A stretch of DNA of 64,000 bases from Colius striatus (taxonomy: Eukaryota > Chordata > Aves > Coliiformes > Coliidae), in NCBI RefSeq assembly GCF_028858725.1, contig NC_084767.1, positions 35,071,519 through 35,135,518 of the forward strand, written 5' to 3'. The position numbers were made by a program, and so were the translations under genes. The notes under the pieces were generated by a model. That model did not search any database, was not told the origin of the DNA, and was given only the letters and a program-made list of their open reading frames with translations. Shown in pieces: positions 13,701 through 24,110 of this stretch (its first letter is position 1; each line of letters opens with the position of its first letter).

Positions 13701-14917
13701 GCACACAGCACAGCCTTGCATCCCTGCAGCGTAGCACTGGAGGTTGTCAGCCTAATGTGCTCCAGTGGAACAGAAACAGTGGCATCTGTAGCAGGAGCCA
13801 GAATGCTTTTTCTAGCTGAGGACTGAAGGGCTGATTTCCCAGCACTGTGTGGCCATAAGGGCAAATCACAGAGCTTTTCTGCCTGCAAAAGCAAGGAGAA
13901 TTATCTCTGCATTCTTCCATTTTTTCTGTTCCTTGGCTGCTCAGCTTGAGAGCTGTTTATACTGCAGGTACATTCAGCACCTAGCACAGTGAGGGACAAA
14001 TAATGAAGTTGTGTGATGGAAGCTTGCACAATAATTTGTCCAAGTGCACCCAGTGGGATCTTGTCTGACTCATAACAGTCATGGCTGGGAGTCTGGCAAT
14101 GACAGCCTGTGGTAGACATGGAGAAGGGCTCAGATGCTTTCTTGTCTCAAATAGTGGAAGAGTTATTTCACCAGCAAAATAGAAATAAATGCAGAGTGAA
14201 TTCTGCTGCAACTGGGCAGACTTCTCTGAGCAAAAAGCTGCACCAAGCTACTCTACCCTTTTCATGCCACAAAGAAGGTGCTGGTCTATACAAACCCCAA
14301 CTTTGCAGCAGCTGTACTACCTGTCAGCTTGTTGCTTATGTAAAATCAGTTTGATTGTATCAAAACTGGATGAGTAGGCCTGCAGGACAAAGCTTTCAAA
14401 TGTTGGGTGACTCTGAGTAGGCAATGTGGTGTGTCATAGATGAGTCCAGTTTCTGGAGGACAGGTCTGTAACAATTTATGGAAATAAAGATCCCTTAAGG
14501 TGGCCTCAAAGAAGGTCTGTAGTCACTGCATCCTGAAAATCTTGCTCATGGCATCTTGAGAGGTTAGTGAAGAAATGCAGTCAAGGTGGCACATGTGTTT
14601 GAAACCTATTTTGATTGTATGAAGCCATATTTGAAGGAAGGGCCAGGCTGAACTTGAACTACTCTGAACACAGACAGAAATTGCTCTCTCAGCAATAGTT
14701 GTTATCATATGTTTTTCACCAATTCACAGAAGTTTAAGACCAGGAGATACCAGCCATAACTGCAGATGTTCATGCTGACAGCAGTTTCTTGGAAACATTT
14801 CTATTTTGACTGACCAACTTTCTCTGAAAGCCAGACAGGACCTAAGGGACAAGTGCCCACTGGGCTGATTCCTGGCTGAAATGTACTCTGTTTTCCATCA
14901 AGCTCCTGGCACCCCAG
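7701..14917. other. Intergenic region, PLEKHM3 to solo LTR
   Basis: I see no gene in this stretch. It contains a G16 run next to a short TG/CA tract (8632-8670), an AATAAA at 9807 with no associated coding sequence, and a segment around 11.36-11.95 kb with TAATTAG/CAATTAG homeodomain-type sites that could be regulatory. Minus-strand open frames at 9122-9661 and 13063-13497 have no family features and overlap open frames in other phases, as expected by chance. No tRNA, rRNA or recognisable microRNA hairpin was noticed. Confidence 0.6.
8632..8670. repeat. Poly-G run with adjoining TG/CA tract
   Basis: A run of 16 G is followed by ATTTGTGTGTGTACACACAT, giving a G homopolymer beside an alternating purine-pyrimidine, partly palindromic stretch (TGTGTGTACACACA). 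Length is probably variable between individuals and prone to sequencing error. Confidence 0.85.
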
Positions 14918-15330
14918 TGTGAAATGTGTTCCCTTGATTCGTGTCAATGTGGATCAACGAATATGGATGATAATTTTTGGTAGCTTATTTGTTCTTGTGT
15001 AACTTGTTCTTGCTTTTCGTAACGGCAGCTTGACAGGTGTCCTGGAAGACTAGCTTGAACCAGGTTTTGAAAAAGAGGGTGTTTCTGCTTCTTGTAACAG
15101 CAGCTTGACAGATGTTTTGGGGAGATTAGCTTGAACCAGTTTTGCAGAGATATACACACGGAGGTCACCTGGGGGACACCGTGAGGAAGACTACTGACTT
15201 CCTCCAACAACCACCTAAAGAGGGTGAAAAAGACCCCCAAGATGGAACAAAGCATGCGCGAGAAGCAGAGGACCCCTTCCCAGAAATGATTAACATTTTT
15301 CAGCCCCTTCGAGGAAAAGTCATGGATACG

Positions 15331-15337
15331 TATAAGG
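15331..15337 (+). promoter_or_regulatory. TATA box of the solo LTR
   Basis: TATAAGG lies about 108 bases before the LTR's AATAAA, the expected spacing between a retroviral TATA box and the R-region poly(A) signal. Transcription from it would run rightward. Confidence 0.55.
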
Positions 15338-15438
15338 CCTTCCCTACTTAATGCGAACTCGGGATGTGACGGGTGTGCGTCCTGATAGAGCAGAGGCTCT
15401 CAGCACACCCAGCGCTGTTTGCTTGCTCTTATTCATCC

Positions 15439-15444
15439 AATAAA
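15439..15444 (+). terminator. Poly(A) signal of the solo LTR
   Basis: AATAAA in CATCCAATAAATTCC, about 50 bases before the LTR's right end. This is the usual arrangement at the R/U5 boundary. Confidence 0.6.
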
Positions 15445-15778
15445 TTCCTAAACTCAACCGGAATCCTGTTCGGGGATACTTCATTTATCACACCAGCATT
15501 TCTGTGTCCCCCTGTTCCAGGACCTCCCTTGTCCGGTGCTACCAAGGTCTTCCTGGGCTGGGGGCTTCTAGGATTTCTCCATGGTGCAACAGGAACCTTC
15601 CTAGCTTTTCCTGATGGTGCAGGATTTCTGAGAAGTATGGGCACAAACCGATACAAAACAGTAATTGCAAGTTTCATCCACCTTCAGCCCAGGCTGTTCG
15701 GATGTTGTCTCCAGAGGATTTTGCACATTGGCCATTACAAACTTGCATCCTAGCTCTGAAGTATTTGCTACTGCATTT

Positions 15779-16395
15779 CATAGAATCATAGAATCATAGA
15801 ATGGTAGGGGTTGGAAGGGACCTTTAGATGTCATCTAGTCCAGCCTCCCTGCAGATGCAGGTTCACCTAAATCAAGTTGCATAGGAACATGTCCAGGCGT
15901 GTCTTGAAGACCTCCAAGGAAGGAGACTCCACAACCCCCCTGGGCAGCCTGTGCCACTGCTCCGTCACCTGAACAGTGAAATATTTTTTTCTTATATTTA
16001 AGTGGAACTTTTTGTGTTCCAACTTCATCCCATTACCCCTTGTCCTGTTGCTAGCTACTATAGAAAAAAGGGATGTCCCAACCTCCTGACACCCACCCTT
16101 TAGATATTTATAAATATTAATAAGAACTCCCCTCAATCTCCTCTTCTCCAGATTAAACAGCTCCAGTTCCCGCAGCCTTTCCTCATATGAAAGATGTTCC
16201 AGTCCCCTGATCATCTTGGTGGCCCTGCACTGGACTCTCTCCAGCACTTCCCTGTCCCTCTTGAGCTGAGGAGCCCAGAACTGAACACAGTACTCCATAT
16301 GAGGCCTCACCAGGGCAGAATACAGAGGGAGAAGAACCTCCCTTGACCTGCTGGCCACACTCTTCTTGATATACAGCCAGAGGTTCTTCTAACCT
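15779..16395 (-). mobile_element. CR1 LINE fragment, 3' end, with ORF2 C-terminal part
   Basis: Read on the minus strand this ends with the CR1 tail (ATTCTATGATTCTATGATTC...), found here as TAGAATCATAGAATCATAG at 15781. The minus strand from 16358 to 15867 is open for 163 codons. It encodes the C-terminal part of the CR1 reverse transcriptase protein, with the family's [16 protein letters not shown] and [13 protein letters not shown] motifs, ending shortly before the 3'UTR. The 5' part including the catalytic reverse-transcriptase motifs and endonuclease is missing, as in most genomic CR1 copies. The absence of stops over 163 codons suggests a fairly young or slowly decayed copy. It cannot transpose by itself. 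Confidence 0.93.
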
Positions 16396-16904
16396 GTCAC
16401 ACTCTTTGGTGGATTACAACACTGCTTAGTAGTTTTGTCTCTGGAAATAAAATACTGCAACTGTAACAGGTGTTATTTTCATTTTGGTATAAAACAAGGA
16501 AGTAGAAACAGGTTTTCAAAAGTTGTAACCTGAGGCAGGGTAGGGAAAGCATTGTGCCACAGCTAGGCTGCTTTTTGCAGTTTCACCAAGAAAGTCTCTC
16601 ATGGAAAAGGAGAGGGCAGGAAAAGCAAACACCTGTTTAGAGATGATGTTGATCAAAATAGCATTGGTCTGAAAATAAAGCAAGTAGTAATTGGTCTGTA
16701 TAATTAGTATTTCATAGAGGAGGCAGTTGATAGCTCCCATGTATGAGTTGAGGTTTTGCTTTACTTATGTCGTCAGAGCCAGAGCTGGTGTAAGACAGTG
16801 CTGATCTATTTGGTAGGCAGTGAAGCCACACTCCTCCACGCCTGCACAGGAGACTGACCAGGGGTTAGGCTTCTCAAATCTGCACACAGTGCATGCTGAC
16901 CTAC

Positions 16905-16984
16905 TCAAGGTAGTCTTGCTCTGGCAGGGGGAATTGGACTAGATGATCTTTCAAGGTCCCTTAAGATTCTGTGTGTGATTCTGG
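16905..16984 (+). mobile_element. CR1 LINE 3' tail fragment
   Basis: The segment GGAATTGGACTAGATGATCT followed by TTCAAGGTCCCTTAAG and ATTCTGTGTGTGATTCTGG is the 3' end of CR1 in plus orientation, diverged and strongly 5'-truncated. The left limit is approximate. Confidence 0.8.
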
Positions 16985-19900
16985 CCTCCACTGGGTTACA
17001 GGGAAGTGATGGCTGTCCCACCTTACATCGATATAGAGAGTTAGATGCATCATGGTGGAAACCACAGCTTCATGGCTGTTCAGGTCACCTCTGCTGGATG
17101 TTTAGATAAGACAGGGCAAGGCTCAAGTGGTATGTGGGAGATGCCCTGCTCTCTGGGCTGAGAAGTGGCCTGACCTGCACAGACCACTCGAGTGGCAAGC
17201 ACTGGCCCCTTGGTCAAGGAAAAACATCACATGTCATGCTTCAAGGTTGCTCATTTGGCAGCTTTTCTGAGAGCTGGAAGCATACAAATGTATGTGCAGT
17301 AAAATCACATCACCCTGCTTGGAAATCCCAGCAGAGCAAAGTATTTAACTCTGAGAAATACTTGGACTAACTTCTTTGCAATGTATCGAGCAGTAAGCTT
17401 TTCAGAAACAATCTGTGTATTTAAACAGTCATTATAACCTGTGTAAATAACACATGTTTTTAAAATGGTCTCTAGACACAATAGACACTAACACAATAAA
17501 TCCTAATTGCTCTGAAGGACCCATTAGGCTCTATCAGGTCAATACATAGCTGAGGTTTTTTTGAAAGTCACTCACCCTGTTGTTACATAAGCCACAATCT
17601 GAAAGTCCATAAATAAGTGTTTGCCAATGAAGAGTGAGGGCTTTGCCAGAGCCATACTAATTTATCATGTCAGCTTCACTATGGGGACTGTTTTCTTTTC
17701 AAGGCCCCAAGTAAGGAAAAAAAAAAGAAGGAAAAAAAAAAAAACCAACATGATGTGTTTCAAAAACTACCTATCTGAAAAGTTTCAGTGTGCAATATAC
17801 ACTTCAAGAAAATCAAATGTAAAGTTCGCTGCCTCCTCCTCATCTCAGCATTGTGTGAATTACAGCAAGGGGATTTGAAGATCAGCAGTGCCTGTGGGGC
17901 TGGTGGCCAGGCTGTGGCCTCTGGGACCCTTCCTCATCCCCACTGACCCTCCTGTGTCTGTGTTGTGGCCCTGATCCTGCCTCTGCCTTCTGCCTGCGGT
18001 GCTGGTGGCACCTTGGGATAGGAACACCTCGCTGTACCAACCTTCTGCCTTGCAGAAAGGAGTCCTGGTCCTTGGGGAGACCAGTGGAAATGAATAATGT
18101 AATTTTTATGGGCACTTATATACAAATACTACCAAGTTACAATTGATGAGTCTGGCAAGATTAATTTCAAATGTAGCCACTCTTCCTGATTTCCCTTTAG
18201 ACTTAGGTATCTAAACATGCGGTAGCATTTCACAAACTGCAGCACTTGTGTCAAGTGTGCCTGAAGTCTGTGCCACTGTTAGAAATCAAGTTTTGCATTA
18301 ATTCACTCAGAAATTGTCAAGTTCCATGTAGCTTTTTGAATATGACTACAGTTTGGCATGGTTTTGTGTTCCTGCAGTATGCTGAGTTGCAGGTATAAAA
18401 CCAAACAGTATTGATGTAGATTCGGATTTTCAAGGGAATTTCAACAAGGCATCCATGGTGAAAAGCATTCAAGTGACTTAAATCTGAATTCCTGTCCCCA
18501 GCCTACAGCTTTTAAATCATTTGGACACAGGAGAAACCATTTGCCCTGCACCTCAGTAGGATTCAGGTGCAAGGGTACCTCTGGCAAATGCCACTAGCAG
18601 TTGTCATTCTGCTCTGCCTGGTTGTTAGGGGTTAAGAGCTGCCCTGTCTGCCTACCTGTCAGGTCTCTTTGCCTGAGGGGCAGCAAGGACCTCAGTCTCT
18701 TATTTAGGAGCTGCCATCCAGGTCCAGTCTCGTGAGGTCAGTCTGGGTGCTGGGGTTTGCAGTGCTGGCAGCCCACAGCATTGGGACTCTGAGGTGGGAA
18801 GGCAAACTCTTGCCACGGGTGGACGCAGAAACACTCCTGTCTCAATACAGCATGCAGTTATGTCTTGTGCATAGAAGAAATGCTCCTCTCCTTTTGTATC
18901 TATACACGATGGGTCTGCTGTGCTGGAGCTGGTGGGGCTGCATCACAGTGCCAAGTGTGGTGACTGTCTGTCCCTGTGCCTGTGGCATGCAGCCTTGCCA
19001 GTCTTGTACTGCTGCAAACCACCCTGTGGTCTCCAGCACCTCCAAGCAGTTCATTTTCAGGGTTCACTGCTAATTCGAGTAGAGCCTCCGCTAGCATAGC
19101 CTCCAGTTGGGGTGCTTGGCAGGCTGCCCATGGACACCAGGAGCCCACAGTCACCTGCGCTGGGCTCCCACTGCTCACTTCCTAGAAGCCAGCAATGCAG
19201 ACAAAACCAGGATTTGCTGCTCCAGGCTAGAAGGGTTGAGGGCCAGGGATGGCGTGCTGGTCCTACAACAAGAGGGGCAGGAGGTTTCTGTCCTGCTTTG
19301 GTACAGGCAAAGCCAAGAGTGAGAACAGTGCTCCCTGGCTTTGTCCCTGCCCAGAGCCTGGGCTGAAAAGCTCTTTGCAAAAGTCTGCGGAGCTCTCTAA
19401 CAAGGGCAGGGGCAATAGCTAGTCTTTTCAAAGAAAGCTCACTTAATCTTTTCCTAAAGTCTTTTAAAAGTCACAGTACCCTTTACAAAGTAAATTTGTC
19501 CAGGTAAACAATGTAGGCTGACAATACAGCAGTGGAAGAACCAAACACAGAAATATTTATGGTTTTTTCACTTTCTCTTTCTGCCAGGAACTGCTACATC
19601 CCAGCTGAAAATGCCTCAACAGCTGGAAGGTCTGTCAGTGAGGACACACATATTGTCAGCCTGTGCCCCTATCCTGGGGCACGGAGCCTGGCTAGAGCCG
19701 TGAGCAGAGACTGGCTCAACTTGCAAGCAGACCTGTGTAATGTGGCGGGGCTTCATGAACACCTCTGCACACGGATTAAAGGTAAAGCCATTTCCTAATA
19801 ATTTGTCAAGTTTTTAAACAACAGCAGCAAGTTCTTAAAGGGCAGGAGACAATCTTTTGTCTACAGGGTTTGGCATGGTAGGTTTTTGCAGGTACAGCTT

Positions 19901-21200
19901 CTGTCAGTGATAGTGCTGGGTGCACACAAAGCACTGTATTCTTGATACGGTACTCTAGAGGTGAGTAACAAGACTATTGACTGCACTTAGACTTACACCA
20001 TATTTAATCCTGTTCTGCTTGCTCTGCTACATATTCATAAAAACCAAAAAGGAAACAGAAGTCCAGAGCAAGCCAACAGATGTCTACCTGGCTCTTAATT
20101 GGAATTTATGTGTCCCCAGTGTAGCAAATACAGCATTATTTACAGCCAGGCTCTAAGAATTAGATACATCTGGAGGAGTGGTGAAACCTGAACCAGGCTC
20201 CAAGAGTTGATAGATTAACTGAAATGAAGAGCTGCCCTATTTCCCCCTGCCCTATTTCCCCCATCTTATCTTCTCCCTTCCTACCTACAACCCATTCCCC
20301 ATTGTGTGTCGAATCAAACTAAGATATTGCCTGAATGCTGAGAAAAAAAAAATGAAAAATACCAGCAAAAAAGGGCAAATTTCTGCTCTAGAGAAGCTTC
20401 ATCAGCATTTTCTAATTGTACAACAATGATGATAATAAAAAGGCTGCCCTCTGCTCTCAGCTGTAATTTGGATAATCATCTGAAAGCCATAATGAAACTG
20501 TCTGTGATTGCTTTCTGCTGGGCTGCTAGTTCACAGAAACTCACTGTTGGAAGAATTAAAAGTTATGACTCCTGCAACAGTGATACGCCACTGTGTTTCA
20601 AAGGAACATGGGACTTGTATTCTCTTCCATATTCCTTTATTACAGGCAAAACTTAGAGCGTAAAGCAAAGAGGTGTAAAGACTTGAGCTTTTTTATTGAT
20701 TTTTTTTAAGTTGTTAGGCATCAAGGTTGACAGTGGATTTGGGAGGTGTTAATGAGATCTGTGGCTACTTAAAAATCCCTGAGCATGTTGGCTAGTGTCC
20801 TGCCTATAGGCACAAAAAACATAGATCAATAGGGAAGAGAGATCTCACTCTGGGAGGAAGGCAGGATCTAGGTCAGGCTGTCTGTGTTCTGGATGTAGTT
20901 GGGGATATTTTGGGTGCATGAGATTTTGGCAGGCCTGAAGGTGAACTGTGTTACTGTCTGTGACATGCTGTGCGTACATCTTGGCTAGCAGATCCAGTGC
21001 TGGATCCGCTGGTTCAAATTGCCTTTCCATCCACATTCACTGAGGAGGAGTGTGAGGGCTTGAGAGCAGCCCTCGGCTAGAATGAGTGCTGCCATAGTGG
21101 GTGCAGCCTGTGGCCCCTAAATCTGGCTTCTGGAGCGGGTCTGTTCCCTGTGTGCCCTGGCCCTGTGTGCCTTGGTAGTGTCGTGCAGGCTTCAGAAGCA
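16985..21200. other. Intergenic region upstream of FZD5
   Basis: No gene is recognised. There is a purine-rich A tract at about 17.72-17.75 kb. A segment at about 20.4-20.65 kb has closely spaced homeodomain-like sites (TAATTTGG, GATAATCATC) and reads like a possible conserved noncoding element. Open frames here (for example minus 19057-19431) show no domains. Distal enhancers of FZD5 would be expected in this interval, but none can be proven from sequence alone. Confidence 0.55.
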
Positions 21201-22373
21201 GTGAGAGCCGCTGAAACCCGGGCTGGTAATTTAGGTGTTTGCGAGTGCGTGGATTAAAAATCCTTAGGTCGAGCAGTCGAGCGTGAGCAGCGCGGAGGCG
21301 CTGGCAGGAGCCCGCGCTACCCGGAGCGCTGGGACGGGGCCTCTGCCCAGGGAGGGTCTCTGGAGGGCGCCGGCTTTGTTCCCTTCCCACCGCGCTCCAC
21401 CGGTAGCCTCCTGCTCGAGAGGAAGGCGGCTCGTGAAACAGCTCCTGCAACCCCGACATAGGGCGGCGGGCCGGCCGGGACCCCACGCCTGGAATGCGGC
21501 AGGGCAGCCTCCTGAGCCCGGCCAGCCGGGCGGGCTCGGTCACGGCCGGTTCCCCTTCCCCGCGGAAACTCAGCTTTCCGGGAGGCGGGAGCGGTGCCGT
21601 GCCAGGCAGCCGGGGAGCGGGCAGCAGCAGGAGCTGCCGCCGTGACACTTGTACCCGGGCTGAAGTACCGTTGCCGGAGAAAGGCGAGCCCAGGGCAAGA
21701 CCCCCTGCATGTCTTTCCCCCCAATTTCTCCCCTCATCCCTTAAGGGCGGAGTAAGACCCCGGCCCCATCCTGCGAAGAGGGCTGAAGGGTCCGAAGATG
21801 AGGTGGCGAGGCGGCGGTAGCACCGCCGAGGCCGCCCGCCTCCTCCTCCAGCCCGTGCCCCTGGCCCGCCTGGCGCTGGGGCGAGCGGCGTCGCCGGGTC
21901 CCGCGGGGCCCGCGCGGGGTCCTGGGAGGGGCCCGGCGGGCAAGAGGAGAAGGCGCTAGGACCCCCGCAGCGGACGAGGAGGCGGCGGCGGCGGAGCTGT
22001 CGGCGGCCGGGCAGCACCGGTACCTCCTCATCTCGGCCGGGGCGGGCGGGGGTCCGCCGTGCCACCTGCGGCCGCGCGCTTAGCGCGGGGCTGCCGCGGG
22101 ACGCGCTGCCCGGGCGGAGGCGGCCCCGGGGTGCGTTGGCGGGGGCGGGGCGGGGGTGGGGCGGGGCGTGGGCGCGGCGCGGCGGCTCCCGCCCGCCCCA
22201 GAGCGCAGGTGGCGGCGGCGGTGGCGGCGGTGGTGGTGGCGGTTGCTCTTCTGCTCCCGGTCCCGGTCCTGGTCCCGGTCTCGGTCCCGCTCCGAGTCCC
22301 GGCGAGGCTCCGCTCCAGGCGCGGCGGCGGGAAGTGCCCGGGGCATGCGGCTGCGGTAGGACGCGTGGCGACG
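21200..22373 (+). promoter_or_regulatory. FZD5: CpG island, promoter and 5'UTR of FZD5
   Basis: From about 21.2 kb the sequence turns strongly GC- and CpG-rich and stays so into the FZD5 coding region. No TATA box is evident. GC boxes (GGGGCGGGG-type, Sp1/KLF sites) cluster at 22142-22168. A GGC/GGT tract (22208-22243) and an imperfect GGTCCC hexamer array (22253-22312) follow just before the start codon. The transcription start is not determinable by eye. Large open frames on both strands here come from GC-rich composition. Confidence 0.75.
22208..22312. repeat. GGC/GGT tract and GGTCCC hexamer repeat in the FZD5 leader
   Basis: A GGTGGCGGCGGCGGTGGC-type trinucleotide tract is followed by about eight imperfect copies of GGTCCC (CCCGGTCCCGGTCCTGG...). 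It lies 60-165 bases upstream of the FZD5 ATG. If transcribed, it forms a very GC-rich leader likely to fold stably. Confidence 0.8.
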
Positions 22374-24110
22374 ATGGGCGGCCGGGGGCTGCCGGTGCCT
22401 CTGGTGCTGGGGCTGCCGCTGCTGCTGCTGCTGGGGCTGCCGGCGGCGGGGCGCGCCGCCTCCAAGGCGCTGGTGTGCCAGGAGATCACGGTGCCGATGT
22501 GCAAGGGCATCGGCTACAACCTCACCTACATGCCCAACCAGTTCAACCACGACACGCAGGACGAGGCCGGGCTGGAGGTGCACCAGTTCTGGCCACTGGT
22601 GGAGATCCAGTGCTCTCCGGACTTGCGCTTCTTCCTCTGCAGCATGTACACCCCCATCTGCCTGCCCGACTACACCAAGCCGCTGCCCCCTTGTCGCTCT
22701 GTCTGCGAGCGGGCCAAAGCCGGCTGCTCGCCTATCATGCAACAGTACGGCTTTGCCTGGCCTGAGAGAATGAGCTGCGACAGCCTGCCCGTGCTGGGGG
22801 ACACCGAGGTGCTCTGCATGGGATACAACCACACGGAAGCCACCACCCTGCCACCTTTCTTCGGGAAGCCCACGCGCCCAGCCAAGGACGTGGCCAAGAA
22901 CCTGACGCCGCTTGATGGGCAGCGCTCCTCGGGGCTGGACTGTGGCCAGACTTGCAGGTGCAAAGCACCCCTGGTCCCCATCTTCAAGGAGTCACATCCA
23001 CTCTACAACCGCATCAGGACTGGGCAGGTTCCCAACTGCGCCATTCCCTGCTACCAGCCCTACTTTACTCAGGATGAGAAGAACTTCGCTACCTTCTGGA
23101 TCGGCCTCTGGTCCATCCTCTGCTTTCTCTCAACCTCTACCACCATGGCCACCTTCCTCATTGACATGGAACGCTTCAAGTACCCTGAACGTCCCATCAT
23201 CTTCCTCTCTGCATGCTACCTCTTCGTTTCCTTGGGCTACATCGTGCGGCTGGTGGCAGGGCATGCCAATGTTGCTTGCAACCTGGAGCACCACCACATC
23301 CACTATGAGACCACAGGCCCTGCCCTCTGCACCGTGGTTTTCCTTCTTCTCTACTTCTTTGGCATGGCCAGCTCCATCTGGTGGGTCATCCTGTCCCTCA
23401 CCTGGTTCCTGGCAGCTGGCATGAAGTGGGGCAACGAGGCAATTGCTAGCTATGCGCAGTACTTCCACCTGGCCGCCTGGCTCATCCCCAGTGCCAAATC
23501 CATTGCTGTACTGGCGCTCAGCTCTGTGGATGGTGACCCAGTGGCTGGGGTTTGCTATGTGGGTAACCAGAGCCTGGAGAACCTGCGGGGCTTTGTGCTG
23601 GCACCGCTGGTGGTTTACCTCTTCACCGGCAGCCTCTTCCTGCTGGCTGGCTTTGTCTCGCTCTTCCGCATCCGTAGCGTGATCAAGCAAGGCGGCACCA
23701 AGACTGACAAGCTAGAAAAGCTGATGATCCGCATTGGCATCTTCACCGTGCTCTACACTGTGCCCGCCACCATCGTCATTGCCTGCTACATCTATGAGCA
23801 GCACAATAGGGAGGCGTGGGAGCAGGCACAGAACTGCTCCTGCCCAGGTGACCCCAACCGCCCCAAGCCCGACTACGCTGTCTTCATGCTGAAGTACTTC
23901 ATGTGCCTCGTGGTGGGCATCACCTCCGGCGTCTGGATGTGGTCTGGCAAGACGCTTGAGTCCTGGCGGCGCTTCACAGCCCACTGCTGCCAGGCCAGGA
24001 AGCCCGCGAGCACCTCTGTGTATGGCGAGGCCAGCCCGGCACTGGTCGCCAGGACGGTGCTGCCCAGCATGGCCTCCTACCACAAGCAGGTCCCACTGTC
24101 CCACGTGTGA
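22374..24110 (+). CDS. FZD5: Frizzled-5, Wnt receptor (single coding exon, 578 aa)
   Basis: Seven-transmembrane Wnt receptor of the plasma membrane, signalling through Dishevelled. Residues 1-28 are a hydrophobic signal peptide. The cysteine-rich Wnt-binding domain spans about 30-150 with all ten cysteines (35, 43, 80, 89, 96, 107, 111, 118, 135, 148). N-glycosylation sequons are at 49, 152 and 176. Seven membrane helices run from about 238 to 522. The third intracellular loop has RIRSVIKQGGTKTDKLEK, and the Dishevelled-binding KTLESW is at 526-531. The protein ends YHKQVPLSHV. It is FZD5 rather than its paralogue FZD8: the tail, the GGTKTDKLEK loop and the short, glycine-poor linker after the CRD match FZD5. 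Length fits (human about 585 aa). ATG 22374 was chosen because the signal peptide follows directly and context is good (ACGATGG). The frame stays open upstream to 22059, but that stretch is low-complexity leader. Confidence 0.97.
   Translation: MGGRGLPVPLVLGLPLLLLLGLPAAGRAASKALVCQEITVPMCKGIGYNLTYMPNQFNHDTQDEAGLEVHQFWPLVEIQCSPDLRFFLCSMYTPICLPDYTKPLPPCRSVCERAKAGCSPIMQQYGFAWPERMSCDSLPVLGDTEVLCMGYNHTEATTLPPFFGKPTRPAKDVAKNLTPLDGQRSSGLDCGQTCRCKAPLVPIFKESHPLYNRIRTGQVPNCAIPCYQPYFTQDEKNFATFWIGLWSILCFLSTSTTMATFLIDMERFKYPERPIIFLSACYLFVSLGYIVRLVAGHANVACNLEHHHIHYETTGPALCTVVFLLLYFFGMASSIWWVILSLTWFLAAGMKWGNEAIASYAQYFHLAAWLIPSAKSIAVLALSSVDGDPVAGVCYVGNQSLENLRGFVLAPLVVYLFTGSLFLLAGFVSLFRIRSVIKQGGTKTDKLEKLMIRIGIFTVLYTVPATIVIACYIYEQHNREAWEQAQNCSCPGDPNRPKPDYAVFMLKYFMCLVVGITSGVWMWSGKTLESWRRFTAHCCQARKPASTSVYGEASPALVARTVLPSMASYHKQVPLSHV

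Larger units (their letters stand above)
14918..15492 (+). mobile_element. Solo LTR of an endogenous retrovirus (575 bp)
   Basis: The element begins TGTGAAATG and ends ATTTATCACA, so its ends form the inverted pair TGTGA...TCACA. It is flanked by a perfect 4-base direct repeat CCAG (14914-14917 and 15493-15496), the target-site size usual for gammaretrovirus-like (class I) integrations. Inside, in the order of an LTR, are an imperfect 59-base duplication with 75-base period (15011-15069 and 15086-15144) in U3, a TATAAGG box at 15331, and an AATAAA at 15439, placing R and U5 at the right. No gag, pol or env sequence adjoins it, so this is a solo LTR left by recombination. The family name cannot be assigned by eye. 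Confidence 0.8.

Noticed and set aside
20845-21036. 63-codon minus-strand frame next to the FZD5 CpG island
   Set aside because: The peptide looks mildly protein-like and could lie in a divergent promoter transcript, but it is short, unrecognised and has no splice support.
22059-22373. FZD5 translated as a 683-residue protein from ATG 22059
   Set aside because: A signal peptide directly follows ATG 22374, the resulting 578 aa fits the family, and the upstream part is repeat-derived low-complexity sequence.
21037-22832. Long minus-strand open frames (342, 160, 250 codons) over the FZD5 start
   Set aside because: They are shadows of GC-rich sequence and the FZD5 coding frame. Their translations are Arg/Pro/Ala-rich or RD/HR repeats from the GGTCCC and GGC tracts, with no domains.
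22374-24110. Identification as FZD8
   Set aside because: FZD8 has a long glycine/proline-rich linker and a glycine-rich tail. This protein has the short linker, GGTKTDKLEK loop and PLSHV end of FZD5, and lies next to CCNYL1.
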